A stretch of 64,000 nucleotides of DNA from Roseovarius sp. Pro17 (GCF_035599575.1 NZ_CP141179.1:2480001-2544000); one strand, 5' to 3'; counted from the stretch's first letter, positions 11,568 through 19,890 are shown. Made by a program: numbers and translations. The notes: generated from the sequence alone by a model not told the origin.

Positions 11568-12548
11568 TTATGCGGCTTGTTTCTGGTGTTGCAAGCGGCG
11601 CTGTCGGATTGTCTGTTTCTTGATCTTCTCCCTTTCCCTGAGAATGGCTTTATCGCGGCCGAAGTAGACGTCGGCGGGTGTGACGTTGTTCAGACTCTCG
11701 TGGTATCGTTGGTTATTGTAATATTCGACGAAGGCCCCGATCTGCTGCTCGAGATCGCCGGGCAGGTAGTAATTCTCCAGCAGAACCCGGTTCTTCATAG
11801 TTTGGTGCCAGCGTTCGATCTTGCCTTGTGTCTGTGGGTGGAATGGCGCCCCGCGGACGTGCGTCATTTTGTGATCCTCCAGCCAATCGGCCAGATCGCC
11901 AGAGATATAGCATGAGCCGTTGTCGCTGAGCAGCCGCGGCTTGTGGCGCACGACCGCCTGGTCGCAACCCGATTCCGCCAGAGCCAACTCGATAGTGTCG
12001 GTCACATCGGCAGCACGCATGGTGCTGCAGAGCTTCCACGCAATGATGTAGCGGCTGTAATCGTCCAGGATCGTGCTGAGGTAATACCAGCCCCACCCGA
12101 TGATCTTGAAGTAGGTGAAATCGGTCTGCCACATCTGGTTGATTGCCGTGGTTTTGTCTTTAAACTCGTCGGCCGCCTTGATCACCACATGCGCGGGCGC
12201 CGTGATCAGGTCAGCTTCCTTCAGAATACGATATGCTGATGATTCAGATATAAAATACCGCTTCTCGTCGGTGTATTTCACCGCCAGCTCCCGTGTCGTC
12301 AGGGCCTCAAATTCCAGCGCGAACTCGATCAAATCATCGCGCCGATCCTGTGGAATACGGTTCCAGACAGAACCTGGACGGGGTGCGTGGTCCGCCAGGG
12401 CATCAAGGCCGCCGTCGACATAACGATCATACCAACGGTAGAAGGTCGCGCGCGGGATGCCCAGCATGTCGAGGGTCTGCCTGGCCGGTAGATGTGAGCC
12501 TTCAACCGTTCGGATGATTTCCAGCTTCTCGGACGCGGGATACCTCAT
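11568..12548 (-). CDS. IS3-family transposase OrfB (DDE integrase domain)
   Basis: A 326-residue catalytic transposase subunit. An N-terminal helix-turn-helix (SEKLEIIRTVEGSHLPARQT, RATFYRWYDRY) precedes an rve-type integrase core with the DDE triad: Asp in MWQTDFTYF, Asp in RLLSDNGSCYI and Glu in PQTQGKIERWHQTMKN, spaced as in IS3 elements. The start ATG overlaps the orfA stop (ATGA), so expression is probably by coupling or a frameshift that would make an OrfAB fusion. The reading frame looks intact, so the transposase may still be active. Confidence 0.92.
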   Translation of the reverse strand: MRYPASEKLEIIRTVEGSHLPARQTLDMLGIPRATFYRWYDRYVDGGLDALADHAPRPGSVWNRIPQDRRDDLIEFALEFEALTTRELAVKYTDEKRYFISESSAYRILKEADLITAPAHVVIKAADEFKDKTTAINQMWQTDFTYFKIIGWGWYYLSTILDDYSRYIIAWKLCSTMRAADVTDTIELALAESGCDQAVVRHKPRLLSDNGSCYISGDLADWLEDHKMTHVRGAPFHPQTQGKIERWHQTMKNRVLLENYYLPGDLEQQIGAFVEYYNNQRYHESLNNVTPADVYFGRDKAILREREKIKKQTIRQRRLQHQKQAA

Positions 12549-12919
12549 TTCTCTGCCTCCCCAGCCCCTGTCATGCTTTTTTTGAGCAGACGGTTCTCAA
12601 GGGTCAGGTCTGCCACGCATTCCTTCAGGGCAAGTGACTCCGAGCGCAGATCTTTGACTTCTGGCGACGTTGCCTGCCGGGCCGTGTCGCCGGACAATCG
12701 CCGCTTGCCAGCCTCAAGGAATTCCTTCGACCAGCTGTAATATAGGCTTTCGGCGATGCCTTCACGGCGACAGAGCACCGAAATGCTCTCTTCGCCTCGC
12801 AGACCCGCCAAGACGATGCGGATCTTCTCCTCAGCCGAATAGGTCTGACGGGTCTTGCGGCGGATGTTCTTGACCAGCTTGTCAGCTGCGTCCTTAGACG
12901 TTCCGGATTTCTTGTTCAT
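12545..12919 (-). CDS. IS3-family transposase OrfA (HTH subunit)
   Basis: A 124-residue helix-turn-helix protein that binds the IS ends. The region RQTYSAEEKIRIVLAGLRGE to EGIAESLYYSWSKEFLEAG is the HTH of IS3-type OrfA proteins. A C-terminal leucine-rich coiled coil (SLALKECVADLTLENRLLKK) mediates dimerisation or OrfAB contact. ATG 12919 has GGAGTGAAG just upstream; an in-frame longer start at 12967 lacks this. Its stop overlaps the orfB start by 4 bases. Confidence 0.9.
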   Translation of the reverse strand: MNKKSGTSKDAADKLVKNIRRKTRQTYSAEEKIRIVLAGLRGEESISVLCRREGIAESLYYSWSKEFLEAGKRRLSGDTARQATSPEVKDLRSESLALKECVADLTLENRLLKKSMTGAGEAEK

Positions 12920-12978
12920 CTTCACTCCATGAAGGTTACGATGAACCAGAAATCCTCCGTTGTTCAATTCCTCAAATC

Positions 12979-13004
12979 TGTCCCACAGGCGCTGACGTCA
13001 GACA
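12979..13004. repeat. IS terminal inverted repeat, right
   Basis: Inverted partner of 11495-11520. Its outer end supplies the last codons and the TGA stop (12998-13000) of the neighbouring AlbA_2 gene. Confidence 0.8.
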
Positions 13005-14311
13005 GGTTGGAAAAAGTCGAACAACTCATAGAGTGGATCAAGCATGCTTCTTACTATCTCCGGCAACGACGTCGACACAGACGAAATGGCAACACGGATT
13101 TCAGCATTGTATGCGCTTTGTGAACATCTGTAATGGTCTGAGATCCTTCTTCTTCGGTTGCCTCTTGAAACCAATTTCCGGCCATCCAAACCTGTCCATT
13201 GACCGTGGCAAATCAGATCGGCTCCCACTCCGCCAACCGCTTGAGCTATGTAACTAGCGTTAAGCAGTGCCTCGCCGAGCCTCCATGTAGGTGTTGTGAT
13301 GTCGAAAGCTGTTCCGGGTGCCATGTCATCAAATTGCCTTGAATCCTCTGAATATCCCCGGCGAAGAAACATCATGCCATTTGGCGACACCCGCCAGAAA
13401 TCACTGTGATCAGGTCGTTCTCTCACGTCCCCATCATCTATCCCAAACCAGCTCTGGATGGCACCGTCTACTGGCTTCGGCGATATCGGATGCCTCATAA
13501 TCGTAACGAAGGGTGGCCAACCGGAATGGTTGCGAACGGATGAACTGATGGTTTCTTGAAGGGCTTTCAACGATTTTTGCTCAAAGTCTCCGTCAATTGC
13601 AAAGCTTAAATCGCAATGTCCATACGGTAGCTTTGGATCAGCGTCGCTCGGCAATTCCGATACCAGTGAGGACCACTTTGTAACCGCGTTTTCCGCAAAG
13701 GCCTTCAACTCGTCTTGTAGTGTAGGCTCTGATGTCTCATTTTTGACAGGCAGTTCACCGGACATGATCGTACGAAATGCATCCAAGAGATCGGCTTGAC
13801 GGTTCTTCACAATGCGGTCGAACAGTTGATGCCAATCGTCCGTCGACTGTGGCTCTTCACTGTTTGGTCCGGGACGCCGGATCAAAACCCGCCTTGGGAT
13901 AAGCTCCCCTTCCTCCGGTGACCCTTTCTTCGCGAAGACCGGAACCCGATGCCCGCCCGGAACGATAATCACGGGGTGAGCGTGGCCAGACACGGTCGCC
14001 ATTTGATGAACCACAGTGCATTGAAACACAGGGTTAATGTATCTAGCGACTATTCCTTGTACGCTATCCTGTGACCACAGGGCGAGGTCATCAGGATGAT
14101 CGGTGTCAACCGTGAACGTGCCACTATCTAGCTCCTTAAAGCCAACCACGACAAAACCCCCACCGTTGTTGGCGAGTGCAATTATCTCCTTAGCCAAACT
14201 AGCCTTGTGCGCTTTCGTCGATAGGTCCAACCACTCCTTAACTTCTACATCTAGGGCCTCTCGCGGCTCGTCAACGAGTTCTAATAGCCTAGCATCGGTC
14301 TTGTCTGGCAT
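12998..14311 (-). CDS. AlbA_2 (Schlafen-type) domain protein, 3' end altered by IS
   Basis: A 437-residue protein with an N-terminal AlbA_2/Schlafen-like domain: EVKEWLDLST, KASLAKEIIALANNGGG and FVVVGFKE (about residues 23-60) match the family pattern of an acidic-lysine pair followed by an Asn-Gly-rich loop. The remaining 350 residues are not recognised and hold no membrane segment. Such proteins occur as accessory cargo and some act in defence or regulation; the role here is unknown. The IS right end begins at 13004, so the final Pro-Val and the stop codon come from the IS and the natural C-terminus may be missing. ATG 14311 is preferred; 14371 is an in-frame alternative. Confidence 0.65.
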   Translation of the reverse strand: MPDKTDARLLELVDEPREALDVEVKEWLDLSTKAHKASLAKEIIALANNGGGFVVVGFKELDSGTFTVDTDHPDDLALWSQDSVQGIVARYINPVFQCTVVHQMATVSGHAHPVIIVPGGHRVPVFAKKGSPEEGELIPRRVLIRRPGPNSEEPQSTDDWHQLFDRIVKNRQADLLDAFRTIMSGELPVKNETSEPTLQDELKAFAENAVTKWSSLVSELPSDADPKLPYGHCDLSFAIDGDFEQKSLKALQETISSSVRNHSGWPPFVTIMRHPISPKPVDGAIQSWFGIDDGDVRERPDHSDFWRVSPNGMMFLRRGYSEDSRQFDDMAPGTAFDITTPTWRLGEALLNASYIAQAVGGVGADLICHGQWTGLDGRKLVSRGNRRRRISDHYRCSQSAYNAEIRVAISSVSTSLPEIVRSMLDPLYELFDFFQPV

Positions 14312-14596
14312 TACGTTACATTTCCATTTTTGATGCACTTTATTGAAACTTACTGAGGCAATACATCCCAAGCCATATCATTTGCTGTACGTCTGTGCTT
14401 ACTCAATTAGCCAGTCCGGTTCAGCTTCTGCCACACCTGCAGTCGCGCTTCTTCCAAAGTCACTGCATTCGTCCGAACGGGTATACCTCAGTTTACACGC
14501 GAATCATGGACGCGAAGGATGTACGATAGGGTTGTAATTGATATACGGACATGTGTATCTAAGGTCAGAACCCCAACGGACACTCTAGGAGACACC

Positions 14597-15229
14597 ATGA
14601 CACAGACCATCCTTTACGCGCGCGTATCAACAGCAGACCAGAACCTAGACCACCAACGCACACAGGCTGAGGCGGCTGGCTTTATCATCGACGAGGTGGT
14701 TGCAGATCACGGCGTGTCGGGCGTGAGTACCAAGTTAGCAGAACGTGCAGAGGGCAAGCGGCTGTTTGATAAGCTGCGCCACGGTGACGTGTTGGTGGTG
14801 CGTTGGGTCGATAGGCTTGGCCGTGACTACAAGGACGTCACAGACACCATCAGGCTGTTGATGCGGCGCGGTGTTGTGGTGAAGACCGTAATCAATAGCA
14901 TGACCTTCGACGGAGCCACGACAGACCCGATGCAGGAAGCCGTACGAGACGCTCTCATTGCCTTCATGGCTGCGACAGCTCAAGCACAGGCTGAGACCAC
15001 TAAGGAGGCACAGAAGGCTGGCATAGCTGCTAGCAAGGGTGATCCGCGAAAGTACCGTGGACGCAAGCCAAGCTATGACAAGGATATGCTGGATGCTGTT
15101 GTCGGGATGCTGGCGCTGGGGAAGGGAACCACAGAGATTGCTAGAGAATGCGGGATAACCCGACAGGCTGTTTTGCGGATCAAGGCGGACCCAGTAGCCG
15201 CACAGGCTACGCTTGAGCGTTGGATTTGA
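14597..15229 (+). CDS. serine recombinase (resolvase/invertase family)
   Basis: A 210-residue resolvase/invertase. The N-terminal catalytic domain begins TILYARVSTADQNLDHQ with nucleophile Ser11, followed by VVADHGVSGVSTKLAERAEG and the conserved DVLVVRWVDRLGRDYKDV, which carries the active-site arginines. The helix E region continues to about 140, and a C-terminal helix-turn-helix (GKGTTEIARECGITRQAVLRI) binds DNA. CTAGGAG lies before ATG 14597. All key residues are present, so it is probably active. It may act as a resolvase or invertase on sites within or outside the island. Confidence 0.92.
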   Translation: MTQTILYARVSTADQNLDHQRTQAEAAGFIIDEVVADHGVSGVSTKLAERAEGKRLFDKLRHGDVLVVRWVDRLGRDYKDVTDTIRLLMRRGVVVKTVINSMTFDGATTDPMQEAVRDALIAFMAATAQAQAETTKEAQKAGIAASKGDPRKYRGRKPSYDKDMLDAVVGMLALGKGTTEIARECGITRQAVLRIKADPVAAQATLERWI

Positions 15230-15287
15230 CCATCGCATGATCTTTCATACAGATTTATGTGTTTGATTTTGAAATAAGGAGAACAAA

Positions 15288-15599
15288 ATGGACGGTAGTG
15301 CGGTGTTAATTGGCGCGTTTGTGGTCGGCGCGGCATTTGTCGGGGGAATGAGCTTTGGCGGCTCAGACCCGTTCCCAGAGTTCGTGCCAAAGTTCGGTGA
15401 AGGAGAGACCGAAAGCCACAAGTGCTATGTGATCGCTGTGAAGGAGGACACGCGTCCGGTGTTTGCTGGCTGCTACTCGCTTCAACTCCTCAAAGAGAAG
15501 CATAAGTCTTGGAGCGCCTTTGGAACACCTTGGCCATTCAAAGTGATTGCAGAGTATGACAGGGAGTTGGACCCGATAGACCTCAACCCACGCTACTAA
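15288..15599 (+). CDS. small membrane-anchored protein of unknown function
   Basis: A 103-residue protein with a strong ribosome site (AAGGAG, then ATG after 7 bases). Residues 5-26 (AVLIGAFVVGAAFVGGMSFG) form one hydrophobic glycine-rich segment, followed by a soluble part of about 75 residues with two cysteines. No family is recognised. It is the last gene in the island before attR and is co-directional with the serine recombinase 58 bases upstream. Confidence 0.6.
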   Translation: MDGSAVLIGAFVVGAAFVGGMSFGGSDPFPEFVPKFGEGETESHKCYVIAVKEDTRPVFAGCYSLQLLKEKHKSWSAFGTPWPFKVIAEYDRELDPIDLNPRY

Positions 15600-16260
15600 G
15601 GCGTTGTGACGACGTGTTGTGCATACTCGACGATACATAAGCCCGCTTAGGGAACGGTCATCGGAATTCATACCTCGAGGAAAGGGGGAGGCGCGATGAG
15701 GAGGATAAAGGGCGCATAATTGGGAGGATATGGATGATCTAAGATGTTGATTTCTATCAACTTTAGGAAGTGCGACCTATTCCCATCGTCTCCGCCACTA
15801 CATCCCTTTTTTCCTTTACTACCAAGAAATTTGAAGACGCTTGAATTTTCACTTCCCACATAAATCCCCACTTCCTTTCGGATAGTAGCGGCATTTGCTG
15901 GACGTAGCTCTATGTCCTCGAATTGCCCGCACGTGAGTTTGATGGATTCGACGGTCCCGCCTGACGTGCCGTCAGCACTGCAACCGCCTCCCCTCAAAAC
16001 CTCTGAATTGTGCAAGGATGCCTTTGCCCCCCGCCGGTCCTGAAATTCAACGCCCATAGGTTTAATCGCCTCCCCCTATGCTGGCATCAGCGCCCCGCCT
16101 GGCAGACTGAGCATTGTGCGTCTGATAGCGCCTGATTCACTCGACCAAGTGTGACACGCGAGGGTTTCCACGCGGCCTGATTTGTGTATTAAGCAGTAGC
16201 GCCACCTATAAAAAGAGCGGCGAATTTGGCGAATATCTTTGAATTTTAGGGCGTTACAGT
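15600..16260. other. intergenic region containing attR; no confident gene
   Basis: This 661-base stretch holds the right att repeat (15781-15798) and is otherwise not assigned. A 129-codon minus-strand frame (15668-16057) crosses the att repeat, has no clear ribosome site and matches nothing recognised; it could be a relic of an earlier occupant of the tRNA site. T-rich sequence just after the repeat may be the original tRNA transcription terminator. Confidence 0.5.
15781..15798 (+). repeat. attR: right copy of the 18-bp tRNA-Ser end repeat
   Basis: An exact 18/18 match to 10929-10946. The bases immediately 5' (CTAT) no longer fit the tRNA T-arm, showing that this is the displaced fragment and not a second tRNA. 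Confidence 0.85.
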
Positions 16261-16917
16261 ATGGATAAAGTGACCGCACCCATGATCGAGCGTGAGGAAT
16301 ACTGGGCTTCGTTTTACGCAGCTAAATCTGTGGGCGGCAAACTGATGCCGCCATCTCAGTTTGCTGCATTTGTCGCGCCCGAAATTGAACCGGAATGTGC
16401 GCTGTTTGATATCGGCTGTGGCAACGGTCGTGACAGCCTCTTTTTCGCAGAGCTTGGGTTCAAGGTCGTCTCGTTGGATGCATCCGAAACGGCGATCAAT
16501 GTAGCCCGTGAAAAGTCTAGGGAGCGCGAATTGACAAACATCCAGTTCCTGCAGGAAAATGTCACTAGTCCGGCGTTGCGCAGGTCGATCAGCCAACTGG
16601 GTGGAAAGACGGCTTGTGTATATTCTCGCTTTTTCCTGCACGCAATCACCGAGAGCGAACAGATGCAATTCTTTGACGCACTTGCAGACACACTGCTGCC
16701 TGGGCACAGCGTCGCCTTTGAATACCGGATCACCGCCGATCAGGCCCTCGAAAAGGAAGCGCCGCCCCATTATCGCCGGTATCAAGATGCTGCCGATGTG
16801 AACGCGCAGCTTGAAGCACGAGGTTTCAAAGCGCTTTACACAATCGAGGGACAGGGTTTCGCCAAGTACAAGGCAGAGGATGCAATCGTCGCTCGCTGCC
16901 TGTTCGAAAAGGCTTGA
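16261..16917 (+). CDS. class I SAM-dependent methyltransferase
   Basis: A 218-residue soluble methyltransferase. Motif I is LFDIGCGNGRDSLFFAE (about residues 48-64), the acidic motif II is KVVSLDASETAINVARE, and motif III follows at NIQFLQENV. The post-I spacing is typical of small-molecule methyltransferases of the tellurite-resistance/thiopurine type. The acceptor is unknown. It lies five bases upstream of a LicD-like gene in the same direction, implying a two-gene operon acting on a shared surface or small-molecule substrate (inference). The region is more AT-rich than the core genes. Confidence 0.75.
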   Translation: MDKVTAPMIEREEYWASFYAAKSVGGKLMPPSQFAAFVAPEIEPECALFDIGCGNGRDSLFFAELGFKVVSLDASETAINVAREKSRERELTNIQFLQENVTSPALRRSISQLGGKTACVYSRFFLHAITESEQMQFFDALADTLLPGHSVAFEYRITADQALEKEAPPHYRRYQDAADVNAQLEARGFKALYTIEGQGFAKYKAEDAIVARCLFEKA

Positions 16918-16921
16918 TCGG

Positions 16922-17830
16922 ATGAACGCCTCCAGCGCGCTTCGAACCAGCTTTGATGCCCTTGATACAGTAATCCGCGACCATGCGATGCGGAAAATTC
17001 CGGTCGCCCGTCCACGTCGAATGCGCAATCAGCTTGCGGCGCTGCATGACCCCGCTTGGGACATCGAATGGCAAGAGGCATTGATCTTGCTTGCCTGTCA
17101 TTGCCGAATGCAGCCTGCTCGTACGCACGGGAAGCTGATGATGCTGCGCGACACTCGGATTGAACGTGGCGAGGAGGCCGCGTTTAACGAATACATGCAG
17201 TTGATACGTGACACGCTACATCCAGAATTCATTACATCCCATGGCTACACTATTACATTCTCAGAAATGGATGCGGCCCAGATTTTTAAATCTATGGGAG
17301 CAGCGCTCAAACCCCTCGAACAACTCGGTAAGCCATTTTTTCTCTATGCTGGTGCGTTACTCGGTCATGTTCGCAATGGAAAACTGATCGAACATGATGA
17401 CGATATCGACATTGCCATCATGCTTGGAGAGTGCTCGGAAGATGAGGTAGCGCACCGTTGGTTAGACTACAAAAATGACCTTAATAAACACGGCCTAATA
17501 GACGAGGCCGAGCAGGCCAACAATCGACCCGTCTTTAAATTTTGCTCCGACCTTGGCACCGAGATTGACCTGTTCCCGGCTTGGACCGACAATGGAAAAT
17601 TTAGCGTTTATCCGTATTCTCTGGGGCAGATAGATGCTGCAGACGTCTTTCCACTTGGCACGTTTGGTCAGGATCCACTCATGCTTCCCGCCAAGCCTGA
17701 GGTAATGCTGGTTCAGAGCTATGGTAAGGACTGGCGCATCCCGGACCCACTTTTTCATATTGATTGGAAGCGGAAAAAGAATCAGTTCAGAAAGCTTTTT
17801 GTAGCCGACTACAACCTGCGTGCCCCCTGA
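16922..17830 (+). CDS. LicD-family nucleotidyltransferase-fold protein
   Basis: A 302-residue protein. Residues around 145-175 carry the LicD/fukutin pattern: FFLYAGALLGHVRNGKLIEH followed by DDDIDIAIML, where the acidic triplet binds divalent metal. A later acidic motif (GTEIDLFPAW) is also typical. Family members transfer phosphocholine or similar groups to surface glycans. The N-terminal 130 residues do not match anything recognised. The ATG at 16922 follows the methyltransferase stop by 4 bases. The presence of pcs elsewhere suggests available choline metabolism but does not prove the substrate. Confidence 0.7.
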   Translation: MNASSALRTSFDALDTVIRDHAMRKIPVARPRRMRNQLAALHDPAWDIEWQEALILLACHCRMQPARTHGKLMMLRDTRIERGEEAAFNEYMQLIRDTLHPEFITSHGYTITFSEMDAAQIFKSMGAALKPLEQLGKPFFLYAGALLGHVRNGKLIEHDDDIDIAIMLGECSEDEVAHRWLDYKNDLNKHGLIDEAEQANNRPVFKFCSDLGTEIDLFPAWTDNGKFSVYPYSLGQIDAADVFPLGTFGQDPLMLPAKPEVMLVQSYGKDWRIPDPLFHIDWKRKKNQFRKLFVADYNLRAP

Positions 17831-18036
17831 TCACGAACGGGTCGCTCTGCCGCTTCCGATGCGACCACGCACCCCGGTTCAAAACGCATTTCGCCATAGG
17901 TAGTAGAAGAAAGTGTGCAATCAGTATTCGGGGCCGCTTGCAGTCGACGTGCAAGCGTCCACTGCTCAAGGTCTGAATTAAGCGTAGTTGGAATTTCGGC
18001 TTCATTCATGGATTGAGCATGTGAATGAAGGGTCAT
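17809..18036 (-). CDS. possible small protein, unknown
   Basis: A 75-codon frame with GTAGGGTG at reasonable distance before ATG 18036. It has no recognised domain and overlaps the convergent end of the LicD-like gene by 22 bases. The surrounding 311-base gap (17831-18141) holds nothing else identifiable. It could be spurious. Confidence 0.25.
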   Translation of the reverse strand: MTLHSHAQSMNEAEIPTTLNSDLEQWTLARRLQAAPNTDCTLSSTTYGEMRFEPGCVVASEAAERPVRDQGARRL

Positions 18037-18141
18037 TTGCTGCACCCTACGAACGCTTGGTGCGCTTGATACATCGGGCCGCAAATATACCTGCCAAAGA
18101 CCCCCACACGCGCCACCGGCGTTAGCGAACGCAATAGCGCA

Positions 18142-18903
18142 TCACCCCCGCCGCAGCATCCTGAACAGCGCCGACGCACCCCAGCCCGCACTGATCGCGA
18201 TGGCCAGCGACATCAGCCCATATAGCAGTGCATTTTCACGAGAAAGCTCGTACAGCCACCGCTCCAGCCCGACCTTGTGCACGTCGATGATCGTCTCGTA
18301 TTTTGACACGACCTCGCCATTGCGCGTCAGGAAAATGCGGGTGACGTAATCTCCTTCGGTCAGGTTCGACGGCAGGTCCACCGACGTTTGAAACAGCGTC
18401 TGCTGCGTCAGTTCGACGGCGCCCTCGCGGATCTGATACGCACCGTTACTCTCTCGGATACGGATCACGGCATCGGTAAAATTCTGCGCATCGGGCACAC
18501 TGCTTGCCGCGCCGACGGATCGGATGGCCCGCGGGATGGAAATCTTGTGGCGCAGATCCTCGACCTGAGACAGCACATCGCCCCACGGCCCGGACGTAGC
18601 CACCGCATAAAAGCTGGGGGCGGAATCCACCTCGACCGCGTCGACATTTACCCAAATGCCAAACCGGCGCTCCTTGCGGCGCACGTCCAGCGGCTGGTTA
18701 GGGCCCTGAATGGCGACCACCACGCCCAGTTGATCGGGCGGAATCGCGACCTCACGCTTGATCGCACCGAACAGCAGAATTTCGGAACCATCGAACGTTG
18801 TGTCGATCGAGATGCTGTTGCGACTTAGGCCCAGAACCACCTCTTCGGCGCGCAGGGGCAGCGCAAATAGAACCAGCAATGCCGCCGCCAACCACCGCGT
18901 CAT
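18142..18903 (-). CDS. TIGR02186 family membrane-anchored periplasmic protein
   Basis: A 253-residue protein with an N-terminal signal peptide (MTRWLAAALLVLFALPLRAE), a periplasmic beta-rich middle (LSRNSISIDTTFDGSEILLFG, VVAIQGPNQPLDVRRKERR) and one C-terminal transmembrane helix (ALLYGLMSLAIAISAGWGAS), matching the alphaproteobacterial family TIGR02186. It overlaps the TSUP permease gene by 4 bases (ATGA). This fixed pairing suggests an accessory role for the permease in export of sulfite or related anions; that function is inferred from context. Confidence 0.82.
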   Translation of the reverse strand: MTRWLAAALLVLFALPLRAEEVVLGLSRNSISIDTTFDGSEILLFGAIKREVAIPPDQLGVVVAIQGPNQPLDVRRKERRFGIWVNVDAVEVDSAPSFYAVATSGPWGDVLSQVEDLRHKISIPRAIRSVGAASSVPDAQNFTDAVIRIRESNGAYQIREGAVELTQQTLFQTSVDLPSNLTEGDYVTRIFLTRNGEVVSKYETIIDVHKVGLERWLYELSRENALLYGLMSLAIAISAGWGASALFRMLRRG

Positions 18904-19817
18904 GGCTGCTCTACCACGGTGATCGAGAACACCTCGCCCGGTGTCAGCAGCAGATCCAGCCCCAGCTTTAGGCAGACCGCCAGCACGAGGATCGCCAGAA
19001 GGATGCGCAGCTGCTCGGCCTTCATGCGCGCGCCGATCTGCGTGCCGAACTGCGCGCCGATCACACCACCCACCAGCAGGAACAACGCCAGCACCACATC
19101 GACGATATGGTTGGTCGTCGCGTGCAGCAACGTGGTGAACGCGGCAACAAAGATGATCTGAAACAGCGACGTGCCCACCACGACCTTGGTCGGCATTCCC
19201 AGCAGGTAAATCATCGCTGGCACCATGATAAATCCACCGCCAACCCCCATGATCGCCGCCAGCACACCCACGGCCACGCCGACCAGTGCAGGTGGAATGA
19301 CGCTGATGTAGAGGCCCGAGGTGCGAAACCGCATTTTCAGCGGCAGCTTCTGAATCCATGTGTGTTTCTTGCGCGGCGCAACCGGGCCGCCGCGCCGCGA
19401 CCGGCGGATCGCCCGCAAGCTTTCGACAAACATCAACGCGCCGATGATGCCCAAAAACACGACGTAGAACAGTGTGACCAGCAGATCGACCTGACCCAAC
19501 GCCTTGAGATAGTTGAACAGCATCACGCCGAACGCCGCGCCAAAGAGCCCGCCAATCAACAGGACCGTTCCCATCCTCAAATCAACAGCCCGTCGCCTGA
19601 AATGCGCCAGCACGGCAGAGAACGACGACGCGACGATCTGGTTCGCGCCGGTCGCCACCGCCACGGCGGGTGGGATGCCGATAAAGAACAAAAGCGGTGT
19701 CATCAGAAACCCGCCACCGACCCCGAACATGCCCGACAGCACGCCGACAAGGCCGCCTAAGCCCAGCAACAGAAAGGCATTGACCGATACTTCGGCGATT
19801 GGCAGGTAGATTTGCAT
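18900..19817 (-). CDS. TSUP-family (TauE/SafE) sulfite/organosulfonate exporter
   Basis: A 305-residue polytopic protein of the TSUP family, with two homologous halves each showing the GVGGGF motif: MFGVGGGFLMTPLLFF (about residue 40) and IMGVGGGFIMVPAMIYLLG (about 205). About eight hydrophobic segments are visible. These permeases move sulfite, sulfonates or similar anions. The start at 19817 is supported by AGGAC on the minus strand. Co-transcribed with the TIGR02186 gene through a 4-base overlap. The substrate is not determined. Confidence 0.88.
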   Translation of the reverse strand: MQIYLPIAEVSVNAFLLLGLGGLVGVLSGMFGVGGGFLMTPLLFFIGIPPAVAVATGANQIVASSFSAVLAHFRRRAVDLRMGTVLLIGGLFGAAFGVMLFNYLKALGQVDLLVTLFYVVFLGIIGALMFVESLRAIRRSRRGGPVAPRKKHTWIQKLPLKMRFRTSGLYISVIPPALVGVAVGVLAAIMGVGGGFIMVPAMIYLLGMPTKVVVGTSLFQIIFVAAFTTLLHATTNHIVDVVLALFLLVGGVIGAQFGTQIGARMKAEQLRILLAILVLAVCLKLGLDLLLTPGEVFSITVVEQP

Positions 19818-19890
19818 AACTTGTCCTAGCCCCCGGCGCGCCATCTTGGCAAGCGCGCGGCGTCAGCGCCCCACGCTTTTGTCCTGCACC

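Larger units (their letters stand above)
11495..13004 (-). mobile_element. IS3-family insertion sequence (1510 bp)
   Basis: Two overlapping transposase genes (orfA, orfB) are bounded by imperfect 26-bp terminal inverted repeats. The left end is TGTCCGTCGTCA...TGGGACA (11495-11520). The right end, read on the minus strand, is TGTCTGACGTCA...TGGGACA (13004-12979). The ends align without gaps, with shared blocks TGTC, CGTCA and TGGGACA. The three to five bases outside each end (AATAC on the left, GGTTG on the right) do not form a target duplication, which suggests a deletion or recombination next to the element after insertion. Confidence 0.85.
10929..15798. mobile_element. tRNA-Ser-integrated genomic island (about 4.85 kb, integrase inactivated)
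   Basis: The segment between the two 18-bp tRNA-end repeats carries an integrase N-terminal fragment next to the tRNA, an IS3-family element, an AlbA_2-domain protein, a serine recombinase and a small membrane protein. Its content and more AT-rich composition differ from the metabolic genes on both sides. The integrase has lost its catalytic domain, so the island is probably fixed in place unless a recombinase acts in trans. The serine recombinase belongs to a different family and need not act on these att sites. Confidence 0.8.

Noticed and set aside
10929..15798. Interpretation of the island as a prophage
   Set aside because: No capsid, tail, terminase or lysis genes are present, and the length is too short.
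15668..16057. A 129-codon minus-strand frame across attR
   Set aside because: No ribosome site, no recognised family, and it spans the recombination junction, so it was created by the integration and not inherited as a gene.
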